A DNA stretch of 64,000 nt from the NCBI GenBank assembly GCA_026129485.1, contig JAHCHY010000017.1:32627-96626 (forward strand), given 5' to 3'. This stretch comes from Cyclobacteriaceae bacterium (lineage in GTDB: Bacteria > Bacteroidota > Bacteroidia > Cytophagales > Cyclobacteriaceae). Position 1 is the first letter of the stretch, and each line of letters starts with the position of its first letter. The position numbers and the translations under genes were made by a program. Positions 1 through 9,225 of the stretch are shown piece by piece. The notes below the pieces were generated by a model, which worked only from the letters and a program-made list of their open reading frames with translations, had not been told where the DNA came from and ran no database searches.

Positions 1-1
1 T

Positions 2-310
2 GCTACGGCTGCTTTCACCAACGTGGATTTAACCGGAGTGAGTTCTATGAGCTTTGTAATAGCGGAAATGGGGAACATGAAAGGCGGTACTATTGATGTA
101 TGGCTGGATTCTACCGATGGTACCAGGTTAGGAACTGTAAGCTTTGCCCATGCACCAAAAATTGAAGTACAGGCAGGCGTGTATATGCGGCCTTCAGGGA
201 TTGGCTTTAAGCCGGTTAACGGCAAGCACAATATCGTGCTGGTGTTCAGGAACGATCAGGCCGGGGAGGATAACCTGTTCTTCTTTAGCCAGGTCACATT
301 GGGTAAATAG
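2..310 (+). CDS. C-terminal end of a secreted protein with a CBM6-like domain (5' truncated)
   Basis: The reading frame is open from the window edge to a TAG at 308-310, so only about 102 residues of the C-terminus are visible. The pattern (GTIDVWLDS, a short loop, then HNIVLVFRN and NLFFFSQVTL) resembles the end of a family 6 carbohydrate-binding module, a beta-sandwich that often closes secreted sugar-active, ThuA-like or sugar dehydrogenase proteins in Bacteroidota. The catalytic part lies outside the window, so the enzyme cannot be named. The next genes on the same strand are a sugar isomerase-like protein and a TonB-dependent receptor, which fits carbohydrate use. A hairpin terminator follows directly. 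Confidence 0.6.
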   Translation, partial: ATAAFTNVDLTGVSSMSFVIAEMGNMKGGTIDVWLDSTDGTRLGTVSFAHAPKIEVQAGVYMRPSGIGFKPVNGKHNIVLVFRNDQAGEDNLFFFSQVTLGK

Positions 311-321
311 AAAAAATATGA

Positions 322-369
322 GGTGTCTGACGGCTGTTTACGTCAGCAATCAAGCCGTCAGACGCCTTT
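322..369 (+). terminator. Hairpin terminator after the CBM6-like gene
   Basis: A 14-bp stem pairs 322-335 (GGTGTCTGACGGCT) with 353-366 (AGCCGTCAGACGCC), including one G-U pair, around a 17-nt loop and followed by a short TTT run. It lies 11 nt past the stop codon and 36 nt before the next start, so it probably ends or weakens transcription between the two genes. The T-run is short, so it may be only partly effective. Confidence 0.6.
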
Positions 370-404
370 ACAACCGATTTTAAAACTCTAAAAGAAAACT
401 TGTT

Positions 405-1256
405 ATGGATAGAAGACGATTCATTCAAAATTCAGCCATAGCCGCAGCCGGTTTGTTAACCATGCCATCGTTGCTGGCAGAAGCAAAAGGTAAAAGTAAG
501 CCGGTAGGCTTGCAGCTTTATACCTTGCGCGATGTGATCGGGAAAGACCCGAAGGGAATTTTAAAATCAGTAGCCTCGTGGGGTTACACCGAAGTAGAAA
601 CTTACGGGTATAATAACGGGCAGCTCTTCGGGATGCCTGTGGCGGAATTTAAGAGTTACCTTGATTCGCTGGGTGTTAAAGTAATAAGCGGCCATTACGG
701 GTTAAACCAGGTAGAAAGCGGTTGGGAACAGGCGTGTGCCGATGCAAAAGCCATCGGGCAAAAATTTGTGGTAGTGCCGTGGATGGACAAAAAATACTAT
801 GCTACGCTGGATGACCTGAAGCGTACCTGCGAAGCCCTCAACAAAGCCGGGGAAACAGCTAAGCAATACAAGCTGAAGATGGCCTATCATAATCACGCAT
901 TTGAGTTTGAGCAGGTAGAAGACAAGGTGATCTTTGATGAAATGCTGACCCTGCTCGACCCTAAGCTGGTGAGCATTGAAATGGATATTTACTGGGTGGT
1001 GCGTGCCGGGCACGACCCTATTGCTTATTTCGAAAAGCACCCGGGGCGTTTTCCGTTGTGGCATGTAAAAGACATGGATAAGGAAAATAAAGACCGCAAT
1101 GCCGATGTGGGTACGGGCTCTATTGATTTTACCAAACTGTTTGCACAAGCAAAAAAAGCAGGGCTAAAGAATTATTTTATCGAACAGGAATCATACCCGG
1201 TCAGCTCCATGCAAAGCGCTGAAAATTCAATCAAATACATTAAGACAATCCGGTAA
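405..1256 (+). CDS. Tat-exported sugar phosphate isomerase/epimerase-like protein (xylose isomerase-like TIM barrel)
   Basis: 283 residues. The N-terminus carries a twin-arginine type signal (DRRRFIQ, then a hydrophobic stretch to about residue 26), so the enzyme is probably exported folded to the periplasm. The rest matches the xylose isomerase-like TIM-barrel family: YTEVETYGY on an early strand, YHNHAFEFE in the middle, IEMDIYW, WHVKDMD and FIEQE near the end. These acidic and His residues usually bind a divalent metal. Members isomerise or epimerise sugars, or act on 3-keto-sugars; the substrate cannot be read from sequence. The TonB-dependent receptor gene starts 11 nt downstream, so the two are probably co-transcribed. 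Confidence 0.85.
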   Translation: MDRRRFIQNSAIAAAGLLTMPSLLAEAKGKSKPVGLQLYTLRDVIGKDPKGILKSVASWGYTEVETYGYNNGQLFGMPVAEFKSYLDSLGVKVISGHYGLNQVESGWEQACADAKAIGQKFVVVPWMDKKYYATLDDLKRTCEALNKAGETAKQYKLKMAYHNHAFEFEQVEDKVIFDEMLTLLDPKLVSIEMDIYWVVRAGHDPIAYFEKHPGRFPLWHVKDMDKENKDRNADVGTGSIDFTKLFAQAKKAGLKNYFIEQESYPVSSMQSAENSIKYIKTIR

Positions 1257-1267
1257 CGAATAAGGAA

Positions 1268-3556
1268 GTGAGAGTTGTTGTATTGTTGGTGTGGTTAGGA
1301 TTGGCAGTCGTTTCACATGCGCAGGAGCTTACAGGAAAAGTAACGGGTAAAGTTCAGGATATTTCAGGCGTAGCGTTGGCCGGGGCAAGCATTGCCGCTT
1401 TTCAGAGTTCGGAAACACCCATAACAGGAGCTGCCGCTGATGAGGCCGGAAGATTTTCACTTCAGCTCGCCCCCGGCCGTTACAAACTCGTTGTCAGCTT
1501 TACCGGCTTTCAATCCCGCGAAAGCGAGCTGCTGGTAATTGCCGGCAAGAGCGGCAACCTGTCGGTTATACTTGATGAAGTACCTACCGAATTGGAAGAA
1601 ATTGTGGTAAGCCCGGAGCCTGTAAGCGGAACAGGTTTAACTTCTGTTTCCATTGAGAAAACCATGCGTGTGCCGGCAAACTTTTTCGACCCGGTACGCA
1701 TGCTTACCTCTTACCCCGGTGTGGTGGCTGCCAATGATCAGGCTAACTCCATCATTGTAAAAGGCTATTCTCCCAATCATGTGCTCTGGCGTGTGGAAGG
1801 ATTGGATATTGCAAATCCCAACCATTTGGCAAATGCCGGAACCATGAGCGATAAGCCAACGGCCAATGGTGGTGGTGTTAGTATTTTAAGCGCACAGGTA
1901 TTGGATCGCACCGATTTCCGTTCGGGGTATTTACCGGCAGGCTACGGCAATGGTTTGGCGGGCATCATGGATATGAAATTGCGTGCGGGCGCTGCTGATA
2001 AAACGCAATACACGGTACAAGCTTCGCTTATTGGTTTGGATCTGGCTGCCGAAGGTCCCATTAACAAAGAGCGGGGAAGTTCATTCTTAGTTAATTACAG
2101 ATACTCTACGGTGGGATTGTTAAGCAGTGTGGGTATTGATTTTGGTGATGAGTCCATCAACTTCCAGGATTTAACTTTTCATGCCAATATGCCGCACAAA
2201 GCTGGTGGCGAGCTATCGGTATTTGGATTTATGGGTTTGAGCAAGAACATATTCAATGCCAAACCCGAAGAAGAGTGGGAGGAAGAGAAAGATCGGTACG
2301 ATATAACTTTTAAAGGGCTGACTTATGGTGCCGGGCTGATTAACCACTTCAAGCCCGGTACGTGGACTTTTGTTGCAGGGCTTTCTTTTTCCGGCCAGGT
2401 TCAGGAACGCGATTCGCGGAGCATAACCGTTCCGTATCCGCATATTTATCGGGAAGCTTACGATTCCTACAACGTAATTTTATCCGGCTTTATTAAAGCC
2501 AATCGCAAGTTGGGCGCTTATGGAAACATGGAAACGGGCGTGCGCCTGAATCATTATCAGCAGTATCTGAAAAACGAAACGAATGCGCAGGCTTACCCCG
2601 ATATTTTTGCTCCTTATGTTCGCGGCAATGTAAATGGCTTGCTGCTGCAACCTTATGCATCGTGGATAAAGTACTTTGGTACATGGCAGGTTAATGCAGG
2701 GTTGCAATATGCCCGCTTCGGCTTTAACAACACCGACTCATGGGAACCTAAGCTCAGCATTACTAAAGCTGGAAAGAAAAATACCATTGCGCTGTCAGCT
2801 GGAACAACCAGCCAGGTACAGCAGGTACAAAACTACCTTGTAACAGGAAGCAGAGGTTTAGGCTTTACACGCAGTCATCAGGCTTTAGCCGAATGGAAAA
2901 CAAAATTGCCGGGCGAACTGAAGTTAACTACTTCAGCTTTTTATCATTGGATTGTTGATGCGCCTGTTGTCAGAGATGCGCCTTTCTACTCAACCCTTAA
3001 CCAGTGGGATGGCTACACCTGGAATGATACGCTTGTAAACAAAGGCAAAGGCCGTAACTACGGTGTGGAAGCAAGCCTCGAAAAACGTTTTTACAATAAT
3101 CTCTACTTTATTTTATCAGGCTCGCGTTACGAAGCAAAGTTTTATAATGGAGCAGCTTACCTGAACAGTCGCTTCAATACGAAGTTCACCAGCAGTTTGC
3201 TTGCCGGTAAGGAGTGGAATAAGAAAAACCGTTCTTTCGGTGTGCATGCGCGGGTACTTTATCTCGGTGGACTGCGTCAGCCTTTGATAGACCTTGCACT
3301 TTCACAACAGGTGGGCACTACCATTTACCAGGAGCAGAGCGGTTATCTGCGATTGCCGGATTACTTCAGAACAGACCTTCGCGTAAGCTGGCGTAAAAAC
3401 AAGCCGGGTTACACGCGCACACTTTCCATCGACATACAGAATGTAACTAACCGGCAGAACACGGCCTTTACCTGCTTTGATAGCTTCCTGCAACGGGAGA
3501 ATACAAAGTACCAGCTTGGAATTATCCCGGTATTGGCCTATCGGGTCGATTTCTGA
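1268..3556 (+). CDS. TonB-dependent outer-membrane receptor with N-terminal carboxypeptidase-like domain
   Basis: 762 residues with a GTG start. The signal peptide runs to about residue 19 (VVSHAQ). Residues about 21-110 form a carboxypeptidase-regulatory-like beta-sandwich (GKVQDISGVALAGASI), standard on Bacteroidota receptors. A plug domain follows (about 125-235, with SIIVKGYSPNHVLWRVEGLD), then a beta-barrel ending in an aromatic residue (YRVDF). The protein should import a ligand, probably a sugar or glycan fragment given the isomerase-like gene just upstream, using TonB energy. No SusD-like partner is beside it, so it is not a classic SusCD pair. The GTG start is taken because the signal peptide begins right there; no in-frame ATG lies near. 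Confidence 0.88.
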   Translation: MRVVVLLVWLGLAVVSHAQELTGKVTGKVQDISGVALAGASIAAFQSSETPITGAAADEAGRFSLQLAPGRYKLVVSFTGFQSRESELLVIAGKSGNLSVILDEVPTELEEIVVSPEPVSGTGLTSVSIEKTMRVPANFFDPVRMLTSYPGVVAANDQANSIIVKGYSPNHVLWRVEGLDIANPNHLANAGTMSDKPTANGGGVSILSAQVLDRTDFRSGYLPAGYGNGLAGIMDMKLRAGAADKTQYTVQASLIGLDLAAEGPINKERGSSFLVNYRYSTVGLLSSVGIDFGDESINFQDLTFHANMPHKAGGELSVFGFMGLSKNIFNAKPEEEWEEEKDRYDITFKGLTYGAGLINHFKPGTWTFVAGLSFSGQVQERDSRSITVPYPHIYREAYDSYNVILSGFIKANRKLGAYGNMETGVRLNHYQQYLKNETNAQAYPDIFAPYVRGNVNGLLLQPYASWIKYFGTWQVNAGLQYARFGFNNTDSWEPKLSITKAGKKNTIALSAGTTSQVQQVQNYLVTGSRGLGFTRSHQALAEWKTKLPGELKLTTSAFYHWIVDAPVVRDAPFYSTLNQWDGYTWNDTLVNKGKGRNYGVEASLEKRFYNNLYFILSGSRYEAKFYNGAAYLNSRFNTKFTSSLLAGKEWNKKNRSFGVHARVLYLGGLRQPLIDLALSQQVGTTIYQEQSGYLRLPDYFRTDLRVSWRKNKPGYTRTLSIDIQNVTNRQNTAFTCFDSFLQRENTKYQLGIIPVLAYRVDF

Positions 3557-3610
3557 TAAAAATCAGCGTTTCAATCGTTTGCAATACTTCATTTTGAGGT
3601 TTTGCCTCAT

Positions 3611-3618
3611 TACATTTG
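3611..3618 (+). promoter_or_regulatory. Bacteroidota-type -7 box for pckG
   Basis: TACATTTG is a perfect match to TAnnTTTG, 22 nt before the ATG at 3641. No well-spaced -33 TTTG is present; the nearest TTG is at 3594-3596, a 14-nt gap. The position supports the ATG at 3641, because transcription would begin after the upstream TTG at 3602. Confidence 0.4.
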
Positions 3619-3640
3619 GGGCATCAAAAACAATACCCCT

Positions 3641-5494
3641 ATGTTAACGCTTGCCCAGGAAAAGACCTATACCGTAAACCATGCGGAGCTTACCGCCTGG
3701 ATAGAAGAAATAGCTGCACTCTGTACTCCCGATCGCATTCGCTGGTGCGATGGCTCCAGGGCCGAATACGATGAGCTGTGCAGCCTGCTGGTGGATAGAG
3801 GTACGTTCATCAGGCTCAATCCGCAGAAGCGCCCCAACAGCTTTGCCTGCTTTTCAGACCCCAGCGATGTAGCGCGGGTAGAAGACCGCACGTTTATTTG
3901 CAGCAAACGAAAAGATGCTGCCGGCCCGACCAACAACTGGGTTGATCCCAAACAAATGAAGCAAACCCTTTTGCCTTTGCTGGAGGGATGCATGAAAGGG
4001 CGAACCATGTATGTGATCCCGTTCAGCATGGGGCCGGTAGGCTCAGACATTGCGCAGGTTGGAATTGAGATCACCGACTCGGAATATGTAGTGGTAAACA
4101 TGCACCTGATGACGCGGGTGGGTACAAAGGTGATTGACGCATTGGGCAGCGATGGCGAGTTTGTAAAATGTTTACATACTGTAGGAGCACCGCTTAAGTC
4201 CGGTGAGCCGGATGCGAAGTGGCCTACCAATGCCACCACGAAATACATTGTTCATTACCCGGAAGAGCGCGCAATCGTATCGTACGGTTCAGGGTATGGC
4301 GGCAATGCCTTGCTGGGTAAGAAATGTTTTGCCTTGCGCATTGCATCGGTAATGGGGCGTGATGAGAACTGGCTGGCCGAACACATGCTGCTGTTGGGTG
4401 TGGAAAGCCCAGATGGCAAAAAGGATTATGTAGCGGCTGCCTTTCCAAGCGCCTGTGGTAAAACAAATTTTGCCATGATTATTCCGCCTAAAGATTTAAA
4501 AGGCTGGAAGGTAACAACGGTTGGTGATGACATTGCGTGGATAAAGCCCGGAAAGGATGGCCGGCTTTACGCGATCAACCCGGAAGCCGGGTATTTTGGT
4601 GTGGCCCCTGGCACGAATGAAAAAACGAATCCCAACGCGATGGCCACCATCTCGCGCGATACGATTTTTACCAACGTGGCCATTACAGAAGATGGCGATG
4701 TATGGTGGGAAGGCATGACCAAAGAGCCGCCCAAAAACCTTACCGACTGGCGCGGACAAAAGTGGGATCCGGCATCGGGTAAGCCTGCTGCACATCCGAA
4801 CAGTCGCTTTACAGTTTCGGCAGCGAATAACCCGGTTATCGATTCGCAGTGGGAAAATCCGAATGGTGTTCCGGTCAGCGCCTTTGTATTTGGCGGAAGA
4901 AGAAGCACCACTATTCCGTTGGTGTATCAGTCCAGCAACTGGGCGTATGGGGTTTACCTCGCATCCACAATGGGTTCAGAAACAACGGCTGCTGCATTTG
5001 GTGAGATCGGTAAGGTAAGACGCGACCCGTTTGCCATGCTGCCTTTCTGCGGGTATCACATGGGCGATTACTTTAATCATTGGTTGCAGTTTGGTCGTGG
5101 CCTGCCGGCACCGCCCCGTATTTTCGGGGTGAACTGGTTCCGCAAAGATGCCGAAGGCAAATTTATCTGGCCGGGCTTTGGCGATAACATGCGCATTCTG
5201 AAATGGATCGTATTGAAAATAAGAGGCGAAGCCAATGCCGTGGAGAGCCCGATCGGCTGGATGCCTACTTATGATGACATTGACTGGTCGGGTCTTGATT
5301 TTACAAACGAACAGTTTGACAGCATTATGGATATTGACTGCGAGGAGTGGAAAGCGGAATTGCTTCAGCATGTAGAGCTGTTTGAAAAGATGTACGACAG
5401 GCTTCCAAAAGAATTTATTTTTATGCGCGAGCTGTTGCTTTCCAGTTTGTGGCGCTCACCGGTTAAATGGAGATTGGAGCCGGAGCGGTTTTGA
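3641..5494 (+). CDS. pckG: Phosphoenolpyruvate carboxykinase (GTP)
   Basis: 617 residues, normal for the GTP-dependent family. The enzyme converts oxaloacetate and GTP to phosphoenolpyruvate, CO2 and GDP in the cytosol, feeding gluconeogenesis. The phosphate-binding loop FPSACGKTN is at residues 268-276 and contains the reactive Cys272 typical of GTP enzymes. Other family blocks include RIRWCDGS near the N-terminus, [14 protein letters not shown], and FGVNWFRKD. An in-frame TTG at 3602 would add 13 residues, but ATG 3641 is preferred because the MLTLAQEK start fits the family and a -7 promoter box lies between the two. The gene stands alone and converges with the araC-type gene. Confidence 0.95.
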   Translation: MLTLAQEKTYTVNHAELTAWIEEIAALCTPDRIRWCDGSRAEYDELCSLLVDRGTFIRLNPQKRPNSFACFSDPSDVARVEDRTFICSKRKDAAGPTNNWVDPKQMKQTLLPLLEGCMKGRTMYVIPFSMGPVGSDIAQVGIEITDSEYVVVNMHLMTRVGTKVIDALGSDGEFVKCLHTVGAPLKSGEPDAKWPTNATTKYIVHYPEERAIVSYGSGYGGNALLGKKCFALRIASVMGRDENWLAEHMLLLGVESPDGKKDYVAAAFPSACGKTNFAMIIPPKDLKGWKVTTVGDDIAWIKPGKDGRLYAINPEAGYFGVAPGTNEKTNPNAMATISRDTIFTNVAITEDGDVWWEGMTKEPPKNLTDWRGQKWDPASGKPAAHPNSRFTVSAANNPVIDSQWENPNGVPVSAFVFGGRRSTTIPLVYQSSNWAYGVYLASTMGSETTAAAFGEIGKVRRDPFAMLPFCGYHMGDYFNHWLQFGRGLPAPPRIFGVNWFRKDAEGKFIWPGFGDNMRILKWIVLKIRGEANAVESPIGWMPTYDDIDWSGLDFTNEQFDSIMDIDCEEWKAELLQHVELFEKMYDRLPKEFIFMRELLLSSLWRSPVKWRLEPERF

Positions 5495-5538
5495 TAACGG
5501 TTAGCTGCTTTTGATAATTTTTTTGTGCTTTAATACCT

Positions 5539-6435
5539 TCAATTCAAATTCCTGTATTCGTTTGGAGTTACACCTGTTTTCTGCTTGAATAAGCGTGTAA
5601 AATGCTGTTGGTACTTAAAACCTAATTCAGTAGCAATATCATGGATTGTTTTAGAGGCGTCAAACATTCTCAGCTTGGCTTCGTCAATCAGTTTGGATTG
5701 TATGTAGTCCAATGCCGTTGTACCTGTTTCCTTTTTGATAAGGTCGCCAAAGTAATTCGGGGAAAGATGTAATTGCTCCGCACACCAGGTTACAGAAGGT
5801 AACCCCAAGTTTTGTGCCTTTTCAGATTTGAAGTAATCGTTCAATAAATTTTCAAACCGCACTAAAACATCTTTATTAGCATGACTACGGGTGATAAACT
5901 GGCGGTCGTAAAAACGTATACAGTAATTCAGGAACAACTCAATATTTGATACGATCAGCGTTTTGCTGTGCTTGTCAATATTCTGTTCGATTTCGGTAGA
6001 GATTTTTTCAAGACATTCTACAATGGTTTTTCGTTCTTTCTTTGACAAATGCAAGGCTTCGTTTACTTCATAAGAGAAGAACGAATAATCCCTGATTGTT
6101 TTTCCCAACTGCGTACCTGCAATTAAATCCGGGTGGAACAGTAAACCATATCCGGACGGATTAGTATTTACACTATGATTGTCAATCCCGTAAACCTGTC
6201 CGGGTGAAACAAAAACAAGTGTTCCATCCCCATAATCGTAAGGCTTGCCACCGTATAGTATATCACCGCATTTGTTGTCTTTCAAAAACACGGCATAAAT
6301 TCCCATATACCGCCTGAAATTCCGAACAAAGGGAAGCTCACTGAATTTCACCACGCTAACCAACGGATGAAGCGTATCCACTCCTGCGTGATCGTTATAA
6401 TGTTTTACGGTATCTATTCTTTCAACTTGTTCCAT
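5539..6435 (-). CDS. AraC-family transcriptional regulator
   Basis: 298 residues. The C-terminal third is a double helix-turn-helix of the AraC/XylS type: AEQLHLSPNYFGDLIKKETG is the first helix pair and IHDIATELGFKYQQHFTRLF the second. The N-terminal part looks like a small-molecule-sensing cupin domain (GTLVFVSPGQVYGI). It is divergent from the acetyltransferase-cyclophilin-dehydrogenase-hydrolase set starting at 6618 and probably controls that set and itself from the shared 182-bp gap. The DNA is visibly richer in AT than the genes on either side, as in those four genes. The inducer is unknown. Confidence 0.88.
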   Translation of the reverse strand: MEQVERIDTVKHYNDHAGVDTLHPLVSVVKFSELPFVRNFRRYMGIYAVFLKDNKCGDILYGGKPYDYGDGTLVFVSPGQVYGIDNHSVNTNPSGYGLLFHPDLIAGTQLGKTIRDYSFFSYEVNEALHLSKKERKTIVECLEKISTEIEQNIDKHSKTLIVSNIELFLNYCIRFYDRQFITRSHANKDVLVRFENLLNDYFKSEKAQNLGLPSVTWCAEQLHLSPNYFGDLIKKETGTTALDYIQSKLIDEAKLRMFDASKTIHDIATELGFKYQQHFTRLFKQKTGVTPNEYRNLN

Positions 6436-6453
6436 AACAGGTTATTGCGATTG

Positions 6454-6482
6454 CAAATTTAATAAACCTAAACCTTGAACAA
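6454..6482 (-). promoter_or_regulatory. Promoter of the araC-type gene
   Basis: On the minus strand, TAAATTTG (6461 to 6454) is a perfect -7 box, and TTG of TTGTTC (6482 to 6480) lies 18 nt upstream as a -33 element. The box ends 18 nt before the ATG at 6435, giving a leader of about 12 nt. Both elements fit the known Bacteroidota promoter layout. Confidence 0.5.
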
Positions 6483-6617
6483 CAGGCTCTATGCAAAACC
6501 TGTAAAAGTGGTAAAAAGAACTGTATTCTGTATAAACCGCACTCCGTTTATGGTGCCGAAATTTGCATAGGTAAATTGATTAAGTAATAGAGTGAGAGTT
6601 TAGCAAAATAAGCAGTA

Positions 6618-7181
6618 ATGGTTATCGAAAAGGACATTTTTGAACAACTAAAAAACGGAGAAACCATTCCGCCTAACAACCCGCAAGCCTGTAAACTGCG
6701 TGATGCTTCATACGCTACAAAAAAATTACTCGTGCAGATGAACAATTCAACAGATCCGGCAGAAGTAAGAGATTTGTTGAGCCGAATTACCGATAGCGAA
6801 ATTGGCGAAAGCGTTGCCGTTTTTACTCCGCTATACATCAATTACGGAAAGAATACCAAAATCGGTAAAAACGTATTCATCAACTTTGATTGTGTCTTCC
6901 TTGATTTGGGTGGTATTACCATTGAAGATAATGTACTGATTGCGCCAAAAGTTAGTTTGTTGTCAGAAGGACACCCGATAGAACCCGAAAACAGACACGC
7001 ATTAGTACCTAAACCTATCCATATCAAAAAGAACGCCTGGATTGGTGCAAATGCAACTATACTTCCAGGAGTAACCATTGGCGAAAATGCTGTTGTGGCT
7101 TCGGGTGCGGTTGTTTCAAAAGATGTTCCCGATAATACGATTGTAGGCGGTATTCCTGCAAAAATTATTAAACCAGTTTAA
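6618..7181 (+). CDS. Sugar O-acetyltransferase (maltose/galactoside acetyltransferase-like, left-handed beta-helix)
   Basis: 187 residues, the usual size of the LacA/Maa/NodL family, which moves an acetyl group from acetyl-CoA to the 6-hydroxyl of sugars. The N-terminal helical cap (about 1-65) is followed by hexapeptide repeats forming a left-handed beta-helix ([35 protein letters not shown]). The catalytic His sits in [12 protein letters not shown]. The protein ends in [13 protein letters not shown], the common family ending. It is first in a four-gene set divergent from the AraC regulator, with 11 nt to the next gene. Confidence 0.9.
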   Translation: MVIEKDIFEQLKNGETIPPNNPQACKLRDASYATKKLLVQMNNSTDPAEVRDLLSRITDSEIGESVAVFTPLYINYGKNTKIGKNVFINFDCVFLDLGGITIEDNVLIAPKVSLLSEGHPIEPENRHALVPKPIHIKKNAWIGANATILPGVTIGENAVVASGAVVSKDVPDNTIVGGIPAKIIKPV

Positions 7182-7192
7182 AATTAAAAGAG

Positions 7193-7678
7193 ATGAAGAG
7201 GAAATCTGTGAAACATTCATTTTTAATGATTTTGACTTTTATGTCAATGATCGTATGCAGCGCTTCGTCCTGCAATGAAGACGAGAATAATAACAATACA
7301 GAAAACATCAACAATATGGCAGGTACTAAAATCAACATAAGGGTTAATACACAAACCTTTACAGCTACACTATTGGACAATAATACAGCAAAAGCCTTTG
7401 AAGAAATGTTACCGCTAACAATCAATATGGCAGAGCTGAACGAAAACGAAAAATATTATGATTTGCCAAACAGTCTTCCGGCAAATTCGTCAAACCCGGG
7501 AACGATACAAAACGGAGATTTAATGTTGTACGGCACTCGAACATTGGTGCTGTTTTATAAAACCTTTTCAACATCGTACAGCTACACAAGATTAGGAAAG
7601 GTGGATGACGTAACAGGCTTAGCGTCTGCATTAGGTTCAGGAAATGTAAGCGTAACATTTGAATTGATTGAGGGCTAA
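7193..7678 (+). CDS. Cyclophilin-like fold lipoprotein
   Basis: 161 residues. A lipoprotein-type signal (hydrophobic stretch, then SASSC with Cys27 as the likely lipidated residue, followed by an acidic Asn-rich linker) puts it on the periplasmic side of a membrane. Residues about 42-161 match the small cyclophilin-like domain family: INIRVNTQTFTATLLDN, MLPLTINMAELNENEKYYDLP, then GDLMLYGTRTLVLFYK and a closing SVTFELIE. Family members share the cyclophilin fold but generally lack its proline isomerase active site; their role is unknown. They often lie near AraC regulators and oxidoreductases, as here. Confidence 0.75.
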   Translation: MKRKSVKHSFLMILTFMSMIVCSASSCNEDENNNNTENINNMAGTKINIRVNTQTFTATLLDNNTAKAFEEMLPLTINMAELNENEKYYDLPNSLPANSSNPGTIQNGDLMLYGTRTLVLFYKTFSTSYSYTRLGKVDDVTGLASALGSGNVSVTFELIEG

Positions 7679-7688
7679 TAAAACACTT

Positions 7689-9200
7689 ATGATTAGTAAG
7701 ATAGTTTTTAGACGTATTAGAGGAAACTCTACAAAGATGCTTTGGTCAATCACAGTATTGACTTTGTTTGTCGTGTCATGCAATACCGGTCAGAAATCGG
7801 GAGATAACAATACTATCGGAGCAGCAAATGCTTCCCCATTAAAAAACGGAGCCGTGCTGTATGCGAATAATTGTGCGGGCTGTCATGGACCACAACTTCA
7901 GGGAAGTGCAGGGCCTGCACTTGTAAACACAATTTTCAAGCATGGTGATGATTTTAATTCAATTAGTAAATCCATTCGTGAAGGGATTGCTTCTACCACA
8001 ATGATGGCGTATTCCAATATTCTTTCTGAAAAGCAAATCGAAGACATAACAACTTACATCGTTGAAGCAGGTAAATCTCCTGAACTGATTGTAAGGGATA
8101 ATGTACCCTTAGAAGTTACAACAAAACATTATGAACTGAAAATTGAGCAATTGATTGAGGGAGAGCTTAAAAAACCCTGGGGTTTTGAATTTGTAAATGC
8201 GGACAGCATCCTGGTTACGTTCAATAAAGGAGAACTCCGCTGGCTGGTTAATGGAAAACTCGACCCCAAAGTTATTGACGGCACGCCTAAGACTTATGCA
8301 TCCGATATGTTCGGTGGGATGATGGATTTGGCACTCGACCCGAACTATAAAAAGAACGGTTGGATATACTTAGCTTATAGTTACAATAGCGCCAATGCTA
8401 CGGACAAGCATACACCGGGAACAACCAAGGTCGTGCGTGGAAAAGTGAAAAACTACCGATGGGTGGATGAACAGGTGCTTTTTCAGGCACACGACTCGCT
8501 GTTTGTTGCCGAAGGCATGAGGTGGGGTTGCAGGTTTCTTTTCGATAAGCAAGGATACCTGTATTTTACTATCGGTGAAATGCTGGGGCCTAAAGGCGGT
8601 GGCGGCAGGAGACCACAATTGTTAACAAGGCCGGAAGGCAAAATTTTCCGGATAAACAGCGATGGAACGATACCTAAAGACAACCCGCTTTATGGGAAGA
8701 AAAATGTTCTCCAGGCCATATACGTTTGGGGTACGCGCAATGTGCAGGGAATAGCGATGCATCCCATAACTGGAGAAATCTATTTCAGCGACCACGGCCC
8801 GCAGGGTGGCGATGAGCTTAACAGGCTAAAAAACGGGGCAAACTATGGGTGGCCAGACATCACATACGGAATTGATTATGACGGTAGTGTTATTTCCAAT
8901 AACACACACGCAGACGGAATGGAGCAGCCCATGACTTATTGGACTCCGTCTATTGCGGTTAGTGCAATAGAATTTGTTAGCGGGAACAGATTTCCTGAAT
9001 GGAATAATAATCTTCTGGTAACCGCTTTAAAGTTTGAAGAGGTAAGAAGGTTGGTGATTGAAAACAATGAAGTAAAGGAGCAGGAAATTCTGTTGAAAGG
9101 GTATGGACGTGTAAGAGATATTAAAATTGGGTTGGACGGGGCGATTTATGTTCTTACCAACACGCCCGATGCGCTTTGGCGAATTACTCCTAAACAGTAA
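7689..9200 (+). CDS. Cytochrome c / PQQ-dependent sugar dehydrogenase-like fusion lipoprotein
   Basis: 503 residues. After a lipoprotein-like signal (VLTLFVVSC, Cys31) comes a class I cytochrome c domain with heme motif CAGCH at residues 62-66 and a later Met-rich stretch (STTMMAY) for the second heme ligand. From about residue 140 to the end is a six-bladed propeller like soluble glucose/sorbosone dehydrogenases (KPWGFEFVNADSILVT, RNVQGIAMHP, FSDHGPQGGDELN, NYGWPDITYG). These oxidise sugars with PQQ; the heme would take the electrons. The start could also be ATG 7737, which keeps the lipobox. A TTG at 7668 inside the previous gene is less likely. Substrate and true PQQ use are unproven. Confidence 0.82.
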   Translation: MISKIVFRRIRGNSTKMLWSITVLTLFVVSCNTGQKSGDNNTIGAANASPLKNGAVLYANNCAGCHGPQLQGSAGPALVNTIFKHGDDFNSISKSIREGIASTTMMAYSNILSEKQIEDITTYIVEAGKSPELIVRDNVPLEVTTKHYELKIEQLIEGELKKPWGFEFVNADSILVTFNKGELRWLVNGKLDPKVIDGTPKTYASDMFGGMMDLALDPNYKKNGWIYLAYSYNSANATDKHTPGTTKVVRGKVKNYRWVDEQVLFQAHDSLFVAEGMRWGCRFLFDKQGYLYFTIGEMLGPKGGGGRRPQLLTRPEGKIFRINSDGTIPKDNPLYGKKNVLQAIYVWGTRNVQGIAMHPITGEIYFSDHGPQGGDELNRLKNGANYGWPDITYGIDYDGSVISNNTHADGMEQPMTYWTPSIAVSAIEFVSGNRFPEWNNNLLVTALKFEEVRRLVIENNEVKEQEILLKGYGRVRDIKIGLDGAIYVLTNTPDALWRITPKQ

Positions 9201-9225
9201 AAATGTGTAAACAATCTAAACAGAA

